Source: Owenia fusiformis (lineage: Eukaryota > Annelida > Polychaeta > Sabellida > Oweniidae). Taken from it: 64,000 nucleotides of DNA. The notes under the pieces are model-generated. The model saw only the letters and a program-made list of their open reading frames with translations. It was not told where the DNA came from and did no database searches. Where the stretch lies: contig CAIIXF020000009.1 in NCBI GenBank assembly GCA_903813345.2, positions 14,088,347 through 14,152,346 on the forward strand, written 5' to 3'. Shown piece after piece: positions 37,440-51,555 of this stretch. Position 1 is the stretch's first letter, and each line of letters opens with the position of its first letter. A program made the position numbers and the translations under genes.

Positions 37440-39317
37440 CATGTTCAGTGGACCTGATTAAATTGAAATGTAAAAACTGTCTAGTCATGTAAATTATTAT
37501 TAGAAATTTTTATCAATAAAAGCCATCTAGATCATTCCAAATATTACAGTGTCAGTTTATTTGTATGAGGCTTTTTATTTGAATTTAGGATATTGAGTTA
37601 GTTATTTGTGATGAACAATTCCCTCACGGCATATTACAATGGATGTATTTTCTGATCATGGTTATCTAAGCTTTCTCATAAAATGGAATTCTGTGATGCA
37701 TTGTTTTACTGAAGTTCAGGTTAAAGTGTGGGACGTGTTATCTAAATCATATCCAGACAGATTAACTCAACCTCTCTGTGAAACCTTTATGATTTCATTA
37801 ATAACAAGCTGATTGTTTTATTTTGAACAAATCACATTTCCTATTTAACTCTTTCTAGCCTACATAGAATATCATGATCTATTGCGTGATTGTTATCATA
37901 AGGAGGTATTGGTCATCTCTTTGTGTTATGTTTTAGAGGGGGCTTCATAATATAATAGATATTATTCCAAATTCTAGAATATCGCTCAGATGGTCCAATC
38001 TAGAAGCATAATGTTATACTGCCTTAGTATGATAGGAGTTAAAAGACAAATATCTAGATCTCTATCAATCTCATATATTTTACTTCAATAATGGAAATTT
38101 TTCCAATACCATTTTTAGGTTGTAATAAATCAAATGATATGATACATTCAGATAATTAACCTTCCCAAAAGATTTGTGGGATACAAAAAGTCAAGAACAC
38201 AGAACGTTTTAACTTACTCATCGTATAAGTTGAATGTCTTTAAATATTCAAAATATGTCATAACAATCATGTTAAATTATATCAACATTTATTTTGAAAT
38301 ACATACATGTACTTTGATAGACACAACTGTCTTGAAATTATCTAACTTACTTACCATATTATGGGAATGTTTTCAAATATCCAAAATGTATATTTGTGAT
38401 TGCAATGTCATAAGTTTTACATGTACTCTAAGAACTTTATGTCTGACGTCGTTAATGCCAGCTCCTCTCTACTTAACATTACTGATAGTTGTATCTGTGT
38501 GTTTTACTCAATCTTATACATCACTTTGGCTACCTTTAACATAGTTCCTTGCCTTTAACATAGTTTCTTATCTATTATCACCCAATGATAGTCATTATCA
38601 TCTCTGTCCTAGGGCGATGTATTCAAAAATAGTTAATCGAGACTTCTTAGTGCTTTTTCAAATTGCATATCTGGATGTGTTTATCTGTTTGTAGCAGCTA
38701 ATAGTCTGGAACTTATTAAATGTAATTGCTGTTGATTGTTTTCATTGTTCAGTATCATTAAGAGAAGTCAGATAAGCCTCTATAGGTGAGATGTTAAACA
38801 GATGATTGCTGTTGACTGGCCTGGCAAGTTACGCCTTAGACTGTAACATATCACAGAAGCTCAATAAGTCAACGCACACTTCATTTATCTTATGGAATCA
38901 TTGTTTTTCTAATATAATGTGCACTTGGAATCTTGTTTTGATTCTGACCTTATAAAAAATAACTTAAGTTTTATTTTTCAATGTGAAACTGAAGGTAACA
39001 AATAAGGCATTTATGATAGCATAGCAAGTTGAATAGTTACAATCAAACTTAAATTTTTCTTCAAAGTCTTGTTTAATTAGTTTTCAAATGCATAATCATA
39101 GAAACACGCAACACAGGAACCCCATTCTTGCACAAGTTAATCTATCTTCAATCCACATATTGTGTTTAACTGATGAAATCTACTAAATGATATCCATGTT
39201 TCCTGGAACATCCATCAAGTCTTGTAACAGGATTAGAGATGTTACAGTAATTATACATAACAGAGACATTATGTCTTTCCACCAGAAGACAACATTTGTC
39301 ATTCACCTATATGTTAT
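37440..39317. other. Gene-free stretch
   Basis: Nothing supportable seen. The 122-codon frame at 38176-38544 has the composition of translated AT-rich DNA, with no recognised family and no splice context. Confidence 0.4.
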
Positions 39318-39505
39318 CAGGCCCGTAGCCAGGGGGGTTCAGGGGAAGCAAGTGAACCCCCCCCCCCTCTGGCCAAAAATTGTTTCAAAATCATGCAGTA
39401 TTCTGCCATTCACTTGTCAATTGATATTTGTCAAATGTGAACCCCTTCTCCCTTCTGGAATTTTTTCAAAAGTGAACTAGTTGGCAAAAGCTGGCTACGG
39501 GCAGG
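39318..39505. mobile_element. CAGGCCCGTAGCCAG MITE, first copy
   Basis: The left end is CAGGCCCGTAGCCAG, with the imperfect inverse CTGGCTACGGGCAGG at the right end. Poly-C and GTGAACCCC tracts lie inside, and TTTTTTCAAAAGTGAACTAG precedes the right end. The same family occurs at 53621-53829 in the opposite orientation. Confidence 0.75.
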
Positions 39506-42500
39506 CGTGTTTGCATCACAAATAGTTAGGTATATATCACAATTGTTAACAATTGTGGAAGAATAAAATATTTTTGTTTGATGAGGGAAGGGGTTAATGA
39601 GGATTTTGTTAGTGAAAGTGTGAATGCAAATCAGCATTTTCAAATTTCACTACATGTATATGATATGGGTAAGGATGGAAATATCAGAACATTAGATTAA
39701 CTTTTTTTATAGGTTTATGGAACAGGTCTCTTTAAAGTACACACATCATGACATGCTTAGGATATAACATATTAGGAATAATTATTTCTTTGAATTTTCA
39801 AGGAGAAAACAGCATCTTCACAAGGAATTCTTTTATTAGCACTTTCCTGATTTCAGGAAATTCCTAATTGCTATTACATTTTATTGAATTCCCAGTGGAT
39901 CTGTATATTTTGATTCTTTAACAAAACAGGAAATTACCTCAGAGAAAATTGGCCAGCGAGACATGGAAATTTCTTCTTCTTAGAATGTTCTTTTATGATT
40001 ATAATAAGCATCAATTTCATTTTAACATCGAAACTATAAAAACTTTCCTCAGAAAGGATGGCTTTTTATTTAATGAACTTATGGTCCGGTTACTACATCC
40101 TGTTGCAATAACAGGTTAGAGTTTATATTGCGTTGTTGACTTTTTTTAGTCACTTAGCCACTTTAATGACGTTAATGACCTTGAGGTGACCTTTGACCCT
40201 GTGCATATCAGGTCAACCATGGAATTATAGTGAAGATGTATATTTTTGCATTACGTGAACAGTTCAAGTTATGAACATCAACAAGATAATTCTACATAAT
40301 AGAGAAGAATTTGGAAACTCTTCCCCATATACTGGTACCTGTCATGTTATGTTATATTCCAAAGAGAAGACCCACATATGTCCCTCTTTTATCTTGTTTT
40401 AGGCACCTTGATAAAAACTAGGGCTACAGGTCTGTGAAGTTGCTTCTATGTTGTCTTTATTAAAAATTGTATAATTGTCTGTATTACAATATTGACCTTT
40501 CCATGTCAGTAGTTCTAGTTGACAATAATCTGATATGTTACATGATTCAAACATCTTTCTACAATAAATTCTTTGATAAACTGTCATTTTTGAATCAAAT
40601 CAGCCAAAAGTTATGAGATGGCTTTATCAGAAAATTTGAAATTGCCTTAGATATTCAAGTCATTCATTTGTTTATTATCTTTGCCAGAGGAAACGTTTTT
40701 TTGTGATCTGACATTTTCAATCAAGATTTCTATAAATTGGAAAATGCAATCTTAGCATTGTTCTATCTCTGTTCAATATTCTGTAAATTACTTTTCATAT
40801 GTCACTTGAAAACATTATTTATCTTGAATAAAGTGTGAACGTACTTGTTGGTAGACATCTGAAAGATTGCGCTGTACTTGAAAGAAGTCCATATTATCAG
40901 AAATCTGTACCTGCCACATAGAATTTTTCTACTTTTGATATGTTGTTATTGTGTTGGTTTGATTTCTTGGAGTGAAAGTCAGGGGATTAATACAACAAAC
41001 AACATGTTGCTGATGCCTATCATTGATGCCTTGGAACATGTGGAGACTTCTACATATTTCAACAAACCAATTTTTCTCAATTTATTTACTAGCTCTGGTT
41101 TATTTGCAAGATGCCACCAAGGGAGGAATTCTAAACAATGAGTAACAAAATAGCAATTGTACTTGGAGAGAAGTTGGGAATTGACTTCTTATCCTGGATC
41201 AGAATATCTTTCCTCAAATCCTGGATTGCCTTTCACCCAAATCCTGGATTAATAATTCCAGATTGTATACAGTTGAGAACAACTTGTTTTTACTTCATGT
41301 CATTTGTTTATTGAAAGAAAGAATCTATTTATAATCCATTAAGGATTTATAAATTTAACCAACAGGACATTGAATATTTTTTATCTTGAATAACATACAG
41401 ATGTAAGTATAAAAATACCCAGGCCTGCTATATTTCAGGTTAATTTCTGTTATTCTGGTATAATTGTTTTTTAAACTTTTGTTTTAGTTTGAAAAGTTGA
41501 TCCTATTTGTAGATATTGATAAGTTAACAAATAAATGTGTTCTACTTGACAATTCAATAAATCATAAATATGCTTGTGAATACTCCGCATTTTATCACTA
41601 ACTTACATCATTTGAATTGTTTTAGGAAATACGTAACTTTGAATACATGCAGAATTACTCGTACGTGGTCATAATAAATCATGGACTCACTATATCTTCA
41701 ATTCCTATTAAAAAGGATTGATAAAAAACAATAAAAAATCAATCAATTACTTACTGGCTTCGTGCTCTAAGATCAGATTCTTCTTATGAATGTGATCTCA
41801 GCTGTTGAACTTTGATATTTCATACTCTTAGACCAATGTATAGCATATTTGCAAGGTGATTGTGACTTAAGCAAAACACTCCTTTATCTTATGATAATCA
41901 AAAAGTATACAGAACATTTAATATGTTCTAGTTTATTTTGACAAATAGATAGCAAGGTCTTGCAAAGGTGAGATGTTGTATGATGTCACATAATCAAACA
42001 CTTGAGTTTGAACTCACCCACTATATTTGTAAATAACTTTTATATGTTACAATGATGGACTCTGATACAACATCTGCTCAGAGGTTGACTGGATAAATTA
42101 TATACTCCACTTTCACTTAAGTGTTGACTTTTGAGGTTGGGGTCAATGTGAAATCAGAGGTATATAATTGAGCCAGTTATCTGAATGGAGAGGTGAACAG
42201 TTATTATTTACAAAGAATTTTACTTTTTGGCAAGCCCTTAACAAAAGTAATATTTCCTGTTATATATTTTATTGTTCCTCCCACTCCCAGTAGTTTCTTC
42301 ACTCCTTTACTTAGTAATGTACATGTATGTCAAATGCTCTCATGTTAATGATAACCTTTGATCACGTGTGGTCTTTATGAGCGTGGAAGCATGCTTCAAG
42401 AGCATAACAAGTATGGCAAAACAAAGGGTCCCCCACCCATCTTGAAACCAGGCTTGATACATAGTGTTAGTGGTTATGAGTACATTGAAGTATTAAACAG

Positions 42501-42700
42501 AATATCAAGGGGTTTGAAGCTAAAACACTTACCATTTTTATTTATTTTATAATTTAAGGGGTTGTATCAATAAAACACCACTCATGAAAAATGTCATTAA
42601 TTTCAATTTGGCTTAACCCCCACCATTCTCTTCAGTTTTAAGAAAACCTCCATTGTTGATTTGCATAGATGTGACTGACTGCATTAGAAAACAAGGCATT
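39506..42700. other. Gene-free stretch
   Basis: AT-rich, no exon, RNA gene or transposon end recognised. A short run of TGACCT-like motifs lies near 40165-40205 but is too small to link to the left-edge satellite. Confidence 0.4.
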
Positions 42701-42710
42701 AACATGACAA

Positions 42711-43122
42711 AATGTCACCACCTAGTTGAAGCAAGATAAAAAAGACCTTATTGACCTTGCAGAGGTCATTAAAGGTCAAATCTATTTTGACCTTGAGAAT
42801 GTCATTGAAGGTCAAATCTATGGTCAGATTTGAAATGTTGAGAACATGTAGATGATTTTGAAAAAAATTGGTCAATTTCAAGCAAGTTGAAAAAATACCT
42901 TTTTGACCTTTTCTTGACCTTGAAAAGGTCAGTGAAGGTCAAATCTTAAATATAAAGTCAGATTTGAACTTCTCAAAACATGTAGATGATTTCGAAAAAC
43001 AATTGAAGTCAGTCTATACAGTATTTGTTAAATTATTGGAAGTTGTAAGAATTTGTTACAGTCGCCGACCGCCAATGGAAACCATAACAATATGTCACCA
43101 CTTTTTGGTGGTGACATAAAAA
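42711..43122 (-). mobile_element. Lone, inverted relative of the left-edge AGGTCA satellite, with TGTCACCACC ends
   Basis: Between ATGTCACCACC near 42714 and GGTGGTGACAT near 43108-43118 lies sequence that, read on the minus strand, matches the satellite monomer: AAAATCATCTACATGTTCTC, TTTGACCTTCA and GACCTTTTC-type motifs, and CAACTTGCTTGAAATTGACC. The right end itself forms a hairpin (TGTCACCAC-TTTTT-GTGGTGACA). The inverted ends suggest the AGGTCA monomer is, or once was, carried inside a mobile element. Confidence 0.6.
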
Positions 43123-43470
43123 GAGTATGTAAAGGAATACAAGAAACTGAAAGAATGTTACGAAATGAACTGTGCTTTATGCTTCATCTCCCAAAATGCG
43201 CAAGGTAATATACTTTGAAAGGAGAGTCAAAGTTTGACCCAATTCCTTAGTGCTCTAAACATCCTAACAAATGAAAGACATTTCATGAAAAATATAAATG
43301 ATCTGCTATAGGTTACCTTGTCTGCAAGCAGCTGTGTATAATTAGATAGAAACGCTTGCAAAAACATTGTGTATGCATGATTGCTGCAAATTGGTTTGTA
43401 TTTCCAACCTTGATTTTTAGATAAAAGTTAATTAATTCTCCATAATTCAACACTGATTGTTTGTAATATA

Positions 43471-43655
43471 CAGTAAAACCATTATATAGTGAACACTTAT
43501 GGAACTACAAAAATATGTTCACTGTAGGTAGGCGTTCACTACAGAGAAGGGATTTTATACAAGAATCATATAAAATGTGTCTTGGATCGGTGTTCACTAA
43601 TCGCAGGTTTATCTCTTTCACGAGAAAGGGGTTTTCACTAAGACAGGTTTTACTG
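43471..43655. mobile_element. CAGTAAAACC MITE, second copy
   Basis: It begins CAGTAAAACC and ends with the inverse GGTTTTACTG, flanked on both sides by TA (43469-43470 and 43656-43657). The interior has repeated GTTCACT text, also inverted as AGTGAACA. It belongs to the same family as 15504-15658. Confidence 0.75.
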
Positions 43656-43659
43656 TAGA

Positions 43660-44869
43660 TGGATTAGGACATGTGCAACTGTTCTTAAATCTTTCTTAAT
43701 TGCAACAAAATGAGAAAAAAATCTAAATTTCAAAAATTCCCCACAATCATAAGGAATAAAAAGCTGGGCCTAATGAGTGATTTTGGCATCACATTGTGGA
43801 TTTTCAGATCCGCCCCTAGAATTCTACTTGGACAACTTAATCTTTATACTGTACTTTGAGGCGTCAACTTGAAAATTCTTTTACATCTTTTATTAATTAA
43901 AAGTGAAGTATGTTTGGTCTCTAATCAGCCTAAATTACACAGGTCATTAGAGATTTACTTTTCACTGGAGATAACATGCAATGTCACTTTGCCTCAACAT
44001 TGAAAGAAATTAAAGGAATTAAGACTCAACAAAATTATATTCAATACAACCTTGATTCAGTATAACCCAACTGGGATGATTTCTCAGACTTTAAACATGT
44101 ATATTCATTTGTATTTTGTTTCATGATCTATTTTAAACACATAAAGTATGATATTTTTTTGACTATTCTGGCAGGTTTCTGATAACAATTTTATAGGCTT
44201 ACAATTAAAGGTGCATGTAAAAGAGTCATTAATATTTTACTTGAATTAGTGAGTATATCTCTACCGAACAATTTATACAATATGTTACTTATCATTTCCA
44301 TAGTTATTCAAATAACTTGTCAAATGAAAAATTAATCGAGCTATGGTATAAAAATGAGTTGTATTTGTGGAAAGAGTTATTGGACAGAGACTTATAAAGC
44401 ACAGTAACACAGGAATTGTATTTCAATGTTATCAGGCTAGTCAACTGTTTATTGTATTTGAAGTATAGTTCTTTGTTCAAGTACATGCTATACTTAGCTA
44501 TAATTATGGAAACAATGCTTTATTTATTGCAAACTCTGATAACTCTGTTAATAAATGAATTCTGTATGACAGTGTATATACATATGAAAAACTGAGTACC
44601 TTAGTGTGTTTGCAAGATGGGGTAGAGAAAACAAAGTAGTCATTAATGCAACTGCACTTGGGGATCATGTCACTTAGGCCTTTGGTCCTTCAACATGGCT
44701 ACAGAGCAATTAATTGCAACTTTATTACTAATTCATTGAAGCAAAGTATTTATTAAAATGTATCTACAACCATTTATTAAAGTGTATCAATACCTCAAGT
44801 CATGCTTATAGATACATCGACCACACATCTATAATACTTCCTGCACATTATAATCTATTGTCTGTTGTT
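43660..44869. other. Gene-free stretch
   Basis: AT-rich sequence with no exon, RNA gene or mobile element that I can support. Confidence 0.4.
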
Positions 44870-45430
44870 TAGTAACCCATTGTCTTATATGCTTTAGTAA
44901 CCCCTTGGCATATATACTTCTGTAACCCATTGTGTTATATACTTTGGTAACCCTTTGGCATATATACTTTAGTAACCCCTTGGCATATATAGTTCTGTAA
45001 CCCATTGTCTTATATACTTCATAACCCCTTGGCATATATACTTCTGTAGCCCATTGTCTTTTATACTTCGGTAACCCCTTGGCATATATACTTCTGTAGC
45101 CCATTGTCTTTTATACTTCGGTAACCCCTTGGCATATATACTTCTGTAACCCATTATCTTATATATTCAGTAACTACCCATTGTCTTATTTACTTTAGTA
45201 ACCAATTATTTTATGTACTTCACTGCACTTAATCATTATTATATTTTACGCTGCATTACCATTGTCTTGAGTAAATACTGCAGTAACCTTTGTTTTATAT
45301 ACTGGAGTAACCCATGTTTATATACTGCATAAGTTACCTATTCCTTTTACTAGTATAGACTGCAGTAACCCATTTTTATTACAAATAACCCATTATTTTA
45401 TACTCTGAAATTACCCATTATTTTTAAGTA
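44870..45430. repeat. 25-bp minisatellite with 50-bp dimeric organisation
   Basis: Two alternating 25-bp forms, GTAACCCCTTGGCATATATA+CTTCT and GTAGCCCATTGTCTTTTATA+CTTCG, make a 50-bp dimer that is clearest at 45019-45168. Copies become more diverged and irregular to the right, keeping only GTAACCCATT. The open minus-strand frames here are by-products. Confidence 0.9.
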
Positions 45431-48400
45431 CAAGATCAAATTCTTTATAGTCTAACTGCATTCAAAGAACATACTAATATATATTTGCCTTACCTTGAAT
45501 CCTGACATGTAGACACAAGATAACAACTAATTTAAGACAGGATTATAAGTCGATGACAAACATTTTGGATTCTCTATCTCTAAGCTGAACTCTCATAGTA
45601 TACTAGCCCATCCTTGAGAAATCCTAAAAATGTTAACTGAATGTCAGGAAAAACTCAGATTTAGTTTCACCTCACTGCTGTGTTTTTTCTCACAGGAGTT
45701 TTTGTGAAATAAATGTTTGAACTCACCTTATGGGAGCAAAGGGTAAAGGCTTGGAAACAAACATTTGTGCGAGTCAGAGTAATTTCTGTCTGAACATAAC
45801 AGAGTGAAACAATCATCAAAACCCTTGGAGAACATTTCCTGGTGAACGTCATGTCTTTCCTCTCTAGAATGTAGGCGTTGGCTTAGCTTTATCGCTATAT
45901 CTTGTGTATATTTATTAGATTTATAATCATGTTTGCTATGGCAACCACATTTTCCTCAGCTCCATTCAAATTTTTATTAAATTGTTTGTATCAGCACTAC
46001 GATTCTGGCAGGGCATTTTCTTATTACAGATAACTAAAAAAAGTTATATCAGATAAGCAAATTCAATTAATTGTTAGATTGGCAGGAAACAGAGGAACTT
46101 TTTAACAGAACCCACCTCCAAGTATTAGATAGGAGATAAGAAAGGTTCAGAGTTGCTAAGTGTTGACTAAACTGTGGAGAAAAGTTGGAATTTAATACTG
46201 ACTGCTTGTTCATTTTCGCTTTCTTTGGCAGCTGATATTTTACTTTGGACCAAGACAGATGGAATACTTAATTATACTTCTGTTATTTGTTTCCATATTG
46301 AATCGTTTTTATTAAAAATGTCTATTTTAAATAGAATTGTTCCAAAGTACTTTTTCAACATGTAGATTTTAAGCCTCTCCGTACGTTTCTACATGGCGTG
46401 ATCTTAGAATTTATAGTCCTGCTAGACAGATATATTATATTTGTATTGTGATAATTCCCTTTAATTCAACTTGTTTTGTTTGTAAGTGATAGATTAACTG
46501 AAACTCGTTGTCTTGAATGAGATGTTAGCCAAGTCATTCAACAGGCCATCCTGTTTTGACAATACAATAAATGACATGGCTTATCTCATGGACAATGATA
46601 TATACAATCAGTTGTAAGATGGATTCTTCATTCAGAGTATCACTTACATCAGTATTTATACTAGCACTATTACTAGGCAATACAGGCTTACCACAAAGCC
46701 CTTTTTTGTTGTAAAGGCTTGATGGATATTCCTACTGCCCTACTGCCCTTGTGACTGATTCTCAATGCAAGAATAGAGATAATGACACTAAAGGTTCTGT
46801 TGTTATCGGGAATGCAATTAAAGAACCAATGAGTGTTATTTCCCCAGAGTGATACAAGCTGCCATTACTTATGTAATCTTGCCATAGAGGGACTTGGCTT
46901 GGTATGGTTTTACCTCCCAGAGCCATTGTCCCCGACCCTATGGATATATTGCATGTAAAATAAAATAATTCTCAATACCAAGGAAGAAACACCTAAAAAC
47001 TGATAATTTTAATGTATCAAATATAGATACATCTATCTAAAAGTTTCGTCTTAAAGATAGAGATACAAGAGGTGATTAATCATCTCTGCTGGGGGTACCT
47101 TCCAAAAAATCAACCTAGCAACCAGAAGGTTATAAAGACAAAAACAATTATTATTTTTAGTTTGTAAATGATTTTGAAGGTTCCCTCACATAAGACAAAG
47201 AGCACATTTGGCAAATATGAGATATGACTTTTCTATTATGTTTCTTACATATTTTTCAAGATATAGCAATAAAGGGGCCACTTTAAATATGACAGGGTTT
47301 TAAAAGGACCTCTATGAAATTAATGGTCATAAGCACATTTGGGAATGGGGTTCAGTTCTGGATTTGCATATAAACATGACAATACCATAATTGATTGTTA
47401 CTTATAGCCTCCTTGTACTTGACTTATGAGACATTTGAGATAAGTTACCCCATGTAACCCCAGGATGGTTATTGATATATAAGCGACTGTTATTGATATC
47501 TATATTCATACATTCAACAGATGCTATTTTTCATAGTTTGATATAAATACTTCTTGTTGACACCATAAAATATCAGCTCCATCTTCTGCTAATCTAAATG
47601 ACAAAAATATGAATGAAACTGTCAATCATTGTAGTAATATCATCAAGTTATCTTTATTCTCCTTGGTTAATGTAGGGTTTGACAGGATGGGCTCCATCTG
47701 GAATCAGTGATCAACTAAGGAAACTGTTACTATAAGGAGGTGATGATAATACAAACACAACTTTATAGATAATTCTGCAGAGGCTTTAATAAGTAAAATT
47801 GCCAATTAGCATATGCCATTTGTTATTTGAGGATTACTTCCTTCTCACTATACATGACCCTTAGAGCCTGGGTATGAGATCTTATGTTCATGTTTCTGTC
47901 CTTGTTTGACAGTTCATTCCAATGGAGTGAAATGGATATTTCTTAATGTATCTTCAATTATATTTAGAATATTGCTCCCTGTCTTCCCAATACTATTTCA
48001 ACAATGGGAAGAATAAAGCATTAGTCTGCCCTCCATGGGAAAATTAGAAAATTTAAATTTTGAAAATTTTGGGAACTATAATATATGATTTAGAACAGGA
48101 TGCACAGATCATCCCTCAGTTGGTTGCTATATTAAGATTACCATTAGGCCATTATTAGTGATATATACAAGTAGGTCCCCAGAACCTTGAGCCCTCTGGT
48201 TATAAATTACATTTGCCTCTGCGTTAATATGCCATGTGATACAGAATCTGTATTATTTATTTTTTATTTGTTGATTTTATCCACCATTTCTAATGTGTTA
48301 TACATTAATTTTTATATCAAAATTATAATTACACTCTACCGTGACATCGGTTTCACATGTTTTGATATTTAAAATATAAAGAATGATCAATATCCTCGAT

Positions 48401-48690
48401 TAAATCAAAATGTTATCATTATTTTTTTCGTGAAATACAGAAAAAGTATGCTGGTCCTTTATGAAAAACATGATGCTGCTTTAAAATCATTGCTTTTAAT
48501 AATAGAAATAACAAGCAAATCTGAGCTACATAATGGCTATAGAAATATAATAGAACTACTAATGATAGTGAAATTGCATGGCTTTGATTCACAAAAGAAG
48601 AACAAAGAACTGTTTATGCAAAAAGTAATGTTACCTGAGCAAAGTAATCCGCAGTGTTCATGCTGAGATTCAACTCCATATATATACATA
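45431..48690. other. Gene-free stretch
   Basis: No supported exon or repeat. The plus-strand frame 48430-48666 (78 codons) is not obviously low-complexity, but I do not recognise it and it lacks homologous context. Confidence 0.4.
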
Positions 48691-48906
48691 CAAGGGCCGA
48701 TCAAAAAGTTTCTTACCGTTGGCTCTAGATTTTATAAGAGAAGTTGGATGCTCAAACTTTTACATGAGACAGGGTAATACATTTGCTTTAAACTTGTACA
48801 GTTTCAAGCAAACTATCTATTCTTTCCCATGTTAATGTTTGAGCATCCAACTCCTCTTCTTATAAAATCTAGAGCCAACGGTAAGAAACTTTTTGATCGG
48901 CCCTTG
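48691..48906. mobile_element. 216-bp foldback MITE with about 75-bp arms
   Basis: The left arm CAAGGGCCGATCAAAAAGTT continues as TCTTACCGTTGGCTCTAGAT. It is matched almost perfectly by the inverse right arm ending AAACTTTTTGATCGGCCCTTG. TA precedes the left end; TT follows the right, perhaps a mutated TA. The GGCCGATCAAAAAGTTTCTT start is like mariner-type ends. High arm identity implies a fairly young copy. Confidence 0.9.
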
Positions 48907-51528
48907 TTCATGTACATCTTGTATATGCAAATATATGTCAAAGCTGGACTATTGTACTATTTCCTTCTGTTTATCAGTTATAGACATCATAATTAATTTT
49001 ATTAATGTTTTCACTTTTTGCTTTTAACGCTTTTGTTACTAAAATAATATAGAGGTGATTTTGGTTGATACTAGGATTGATGCATGTGATCATTGGATTG
49101 ACCAATCATATAAAAGGGTGTTGGTCATGATTGTAAAATATGATGGTATTGATGGACTATCTCTTGCTTATCTTCACTACTTTGTAGTATATCCACCATT
49201 CAGGATACTTTACCCCAGCCATAAAATATCAGATTTGTTATAAGTCCCTTCAAAATAGAATAGAAATTAAGATATTTATCAAAACATCTAGTGAACAAGC
49301 AAATCCTCACATTAAAGCACAAGATGGAGAAAAACCAAGAAAACCAACCACTTTTGAATATAATTTCACCAGAGAAAGTTTTTTAAGGTTTGTTTACTTA
49401 CACTTGTATTTTGAGGAATAAATATCAAAATGTGAGATAAACTGCTAATAAAATCTACCTACCCTCCATTAATGTTAGCACACTTCAAAACCACACCATT
49501 TAGTTCAGGATGATGAGGATTTTATTGTGAAACATCCTCAAGTTAAAATTGTCTCTCTGCCTATTTTGAATAATGCTAGAATTTGAATTGCGTCTAGTCT
49601 GTTAGCGAGCAAGTATTATATAGATTGGTCCTGTGATTGAATTGCGCACATTGTTTAAAACGATAATGATATATCTTTTCTTTTAATAATGTATTAAGTT
49701 CATTTTATAACAGCTGTAAACGTAATGATAAAATTATTCAATTTTTCTGTTTGCTTTCCAATACTTGCTTTATTTCCATCGGGTCTCAACTGACAATGAA
49801 GAACCAACCAGTTGGTGCGTGGTATATCTGTTGCTCGTCCTGTCTCTGATTGGTCAGAGTGGAATATCCTCCGTGTGAATGGATCCCTGTGCACAAATTA
49901 ATTTATAGAGTTTTCTAAATGTGAGAGAGCAGTATTGCGAATACACTAGCGTAGTTTTACAATTTACTGTTCATTACAAGCTGGAAATCAGTCAATCTTC
50001 TTAAATGAATAATAATCGTAAATGCCTATCATTAAAATGCAATTCTTCATTGTCATTTGATTCTTTCAAAGAAGGAATAATTAATAAATTAAGCTATCTC
50101 ATAAACTCAAATGATAATAATTTTTGATTTTATTGAATAATTTGAGGAATAAATTGTTTTCTGTATGATGCTTTGATGATATGTCAATTTGACTTATGTA
50201 CATTTATATATTTAATCATTCCCAATTCAAATCTATGAATAGGCTGACAGCTCAGGTTTTGCAGAGGTCATGCTCTTGTGCATTTATCCTGCAATGTGTG
50301 ACAGCCTGAAAAGAATCTCAGAAAGACTGTGGAAACAAATACTATCAACATTGAGAAATAAACAATTTTTCCAGTTTCTTTTACTTCAATTACAGTAAGA
50401 ATGAATGTATCAATATTTAATTTTATGGTATATCTGGAAATAACAACAGGTTGTTGTTGTTATTAGAGAATAAATCATGAACATTGTCATGGTAAACATT
50501 ATACCTTGGTCAGGTCATTGCATTTCTATGTAATATAACTCACCAGAATCAATTATGAGCCTTCGCAATAATTACAGGCTTTTAACTATTTTCATTTTTC
50601 TAAATTTGCAAATTATATCTCAGATGAACGTAAACCCTGAAATATGTTCAAAAAGTTTTGATCCAAGAGGTTTTTACTGCTAAACAGATAATTCATTTGT
50701 AAGAGCAAAACAGAGAAAATATCATCTCTTTCAAGTTCCACGAAGTAATCAAATAATCTACATCAACTTCCTTGTTGTGCTGTACCTTTTTATTAAATGC
50801 CTTTATGTTGATCCAATTTGGTTCTTGGAATGCACTTGGAAAGTATTTCCAGAATATACAACAGTTTTGTTCTAGTGTTTAATGGACTTTCTATATGTAC
50901 AGTAGATTATATATAACATTTATTTCAGTATTATGCATTGAGTTCTTCGGTTCAGATGCTAGAATGGTTCTGCTTAAGGTGGTTGTCTACCCACAGGCCT
51001 AAAATAAACAATAAAGTTTATATATCTCTATATTAAAATGACCATGACATAATTATGCTTTATAATCAAACAAAAAAAATTGGTGTCAATGACTTTATTT
51101 TTACTAAAGCTAGAAAAAAATTTGGTCCCCAATTTTAAGGAATAGAAGAGAAGGAGATTAATAGACATTATTATCTCCAAAACTGAATGACAGGACCTTT
51201 TAATCTATTCACACTGGAAAGTTGAGTGACTAAAGTTAATTGTAAGAAAAATAAAATCATACAGTAGGTCATGGGCTTTTATTACTACTCTTTGTAAAAA
51301 TACAATTTAAATATGTTTTTGTTGAATAATCATGTACTAAAGTGCAACAAAAATATATTAAAATGCCATTACTGGTTATAATTCATTAAATCCATGAAAC
51401 TTATCAATGTAAAGTAAATAAGAAACACATTTTTCAAAAGTGTGATAATTCACAAACTTTATATGTCTTAAAGCTGAACTCGTCAAATCATTGCTTCTAT
51501 ACTATAGCATTGATCCACTAGACTTCAA
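48907..51528. other. Gene-free stretch
   Basis: AT-rich; no supported exon, RNA gene or mobile element end recognised. Confidence 0.4.
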
Positions 51529-51555
51529 GATGTCCCTAGTCCTACTAGGGACATC
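51529..51555. repeat. Perfect 12-bp stem hairpin
   Basis: GATGTCCCTAGT, a 3-base loop CCT, then ACTAGGGACATC. It may be one end of an undefined element covering about 51.5-52.25 kb. Confidence 0.75.

Noticed and set aside
38176-38544. 122-codon plus-strand open frame
   Set aside because: No recognised family or splice sites, and its composition is that of translated AT-rich DNA.
48430-48666. 78-codon plus-strand open frame
   Set aside because: The composition is more protein-like, but it could not be matched to VPS35L or any family; left uncalled.
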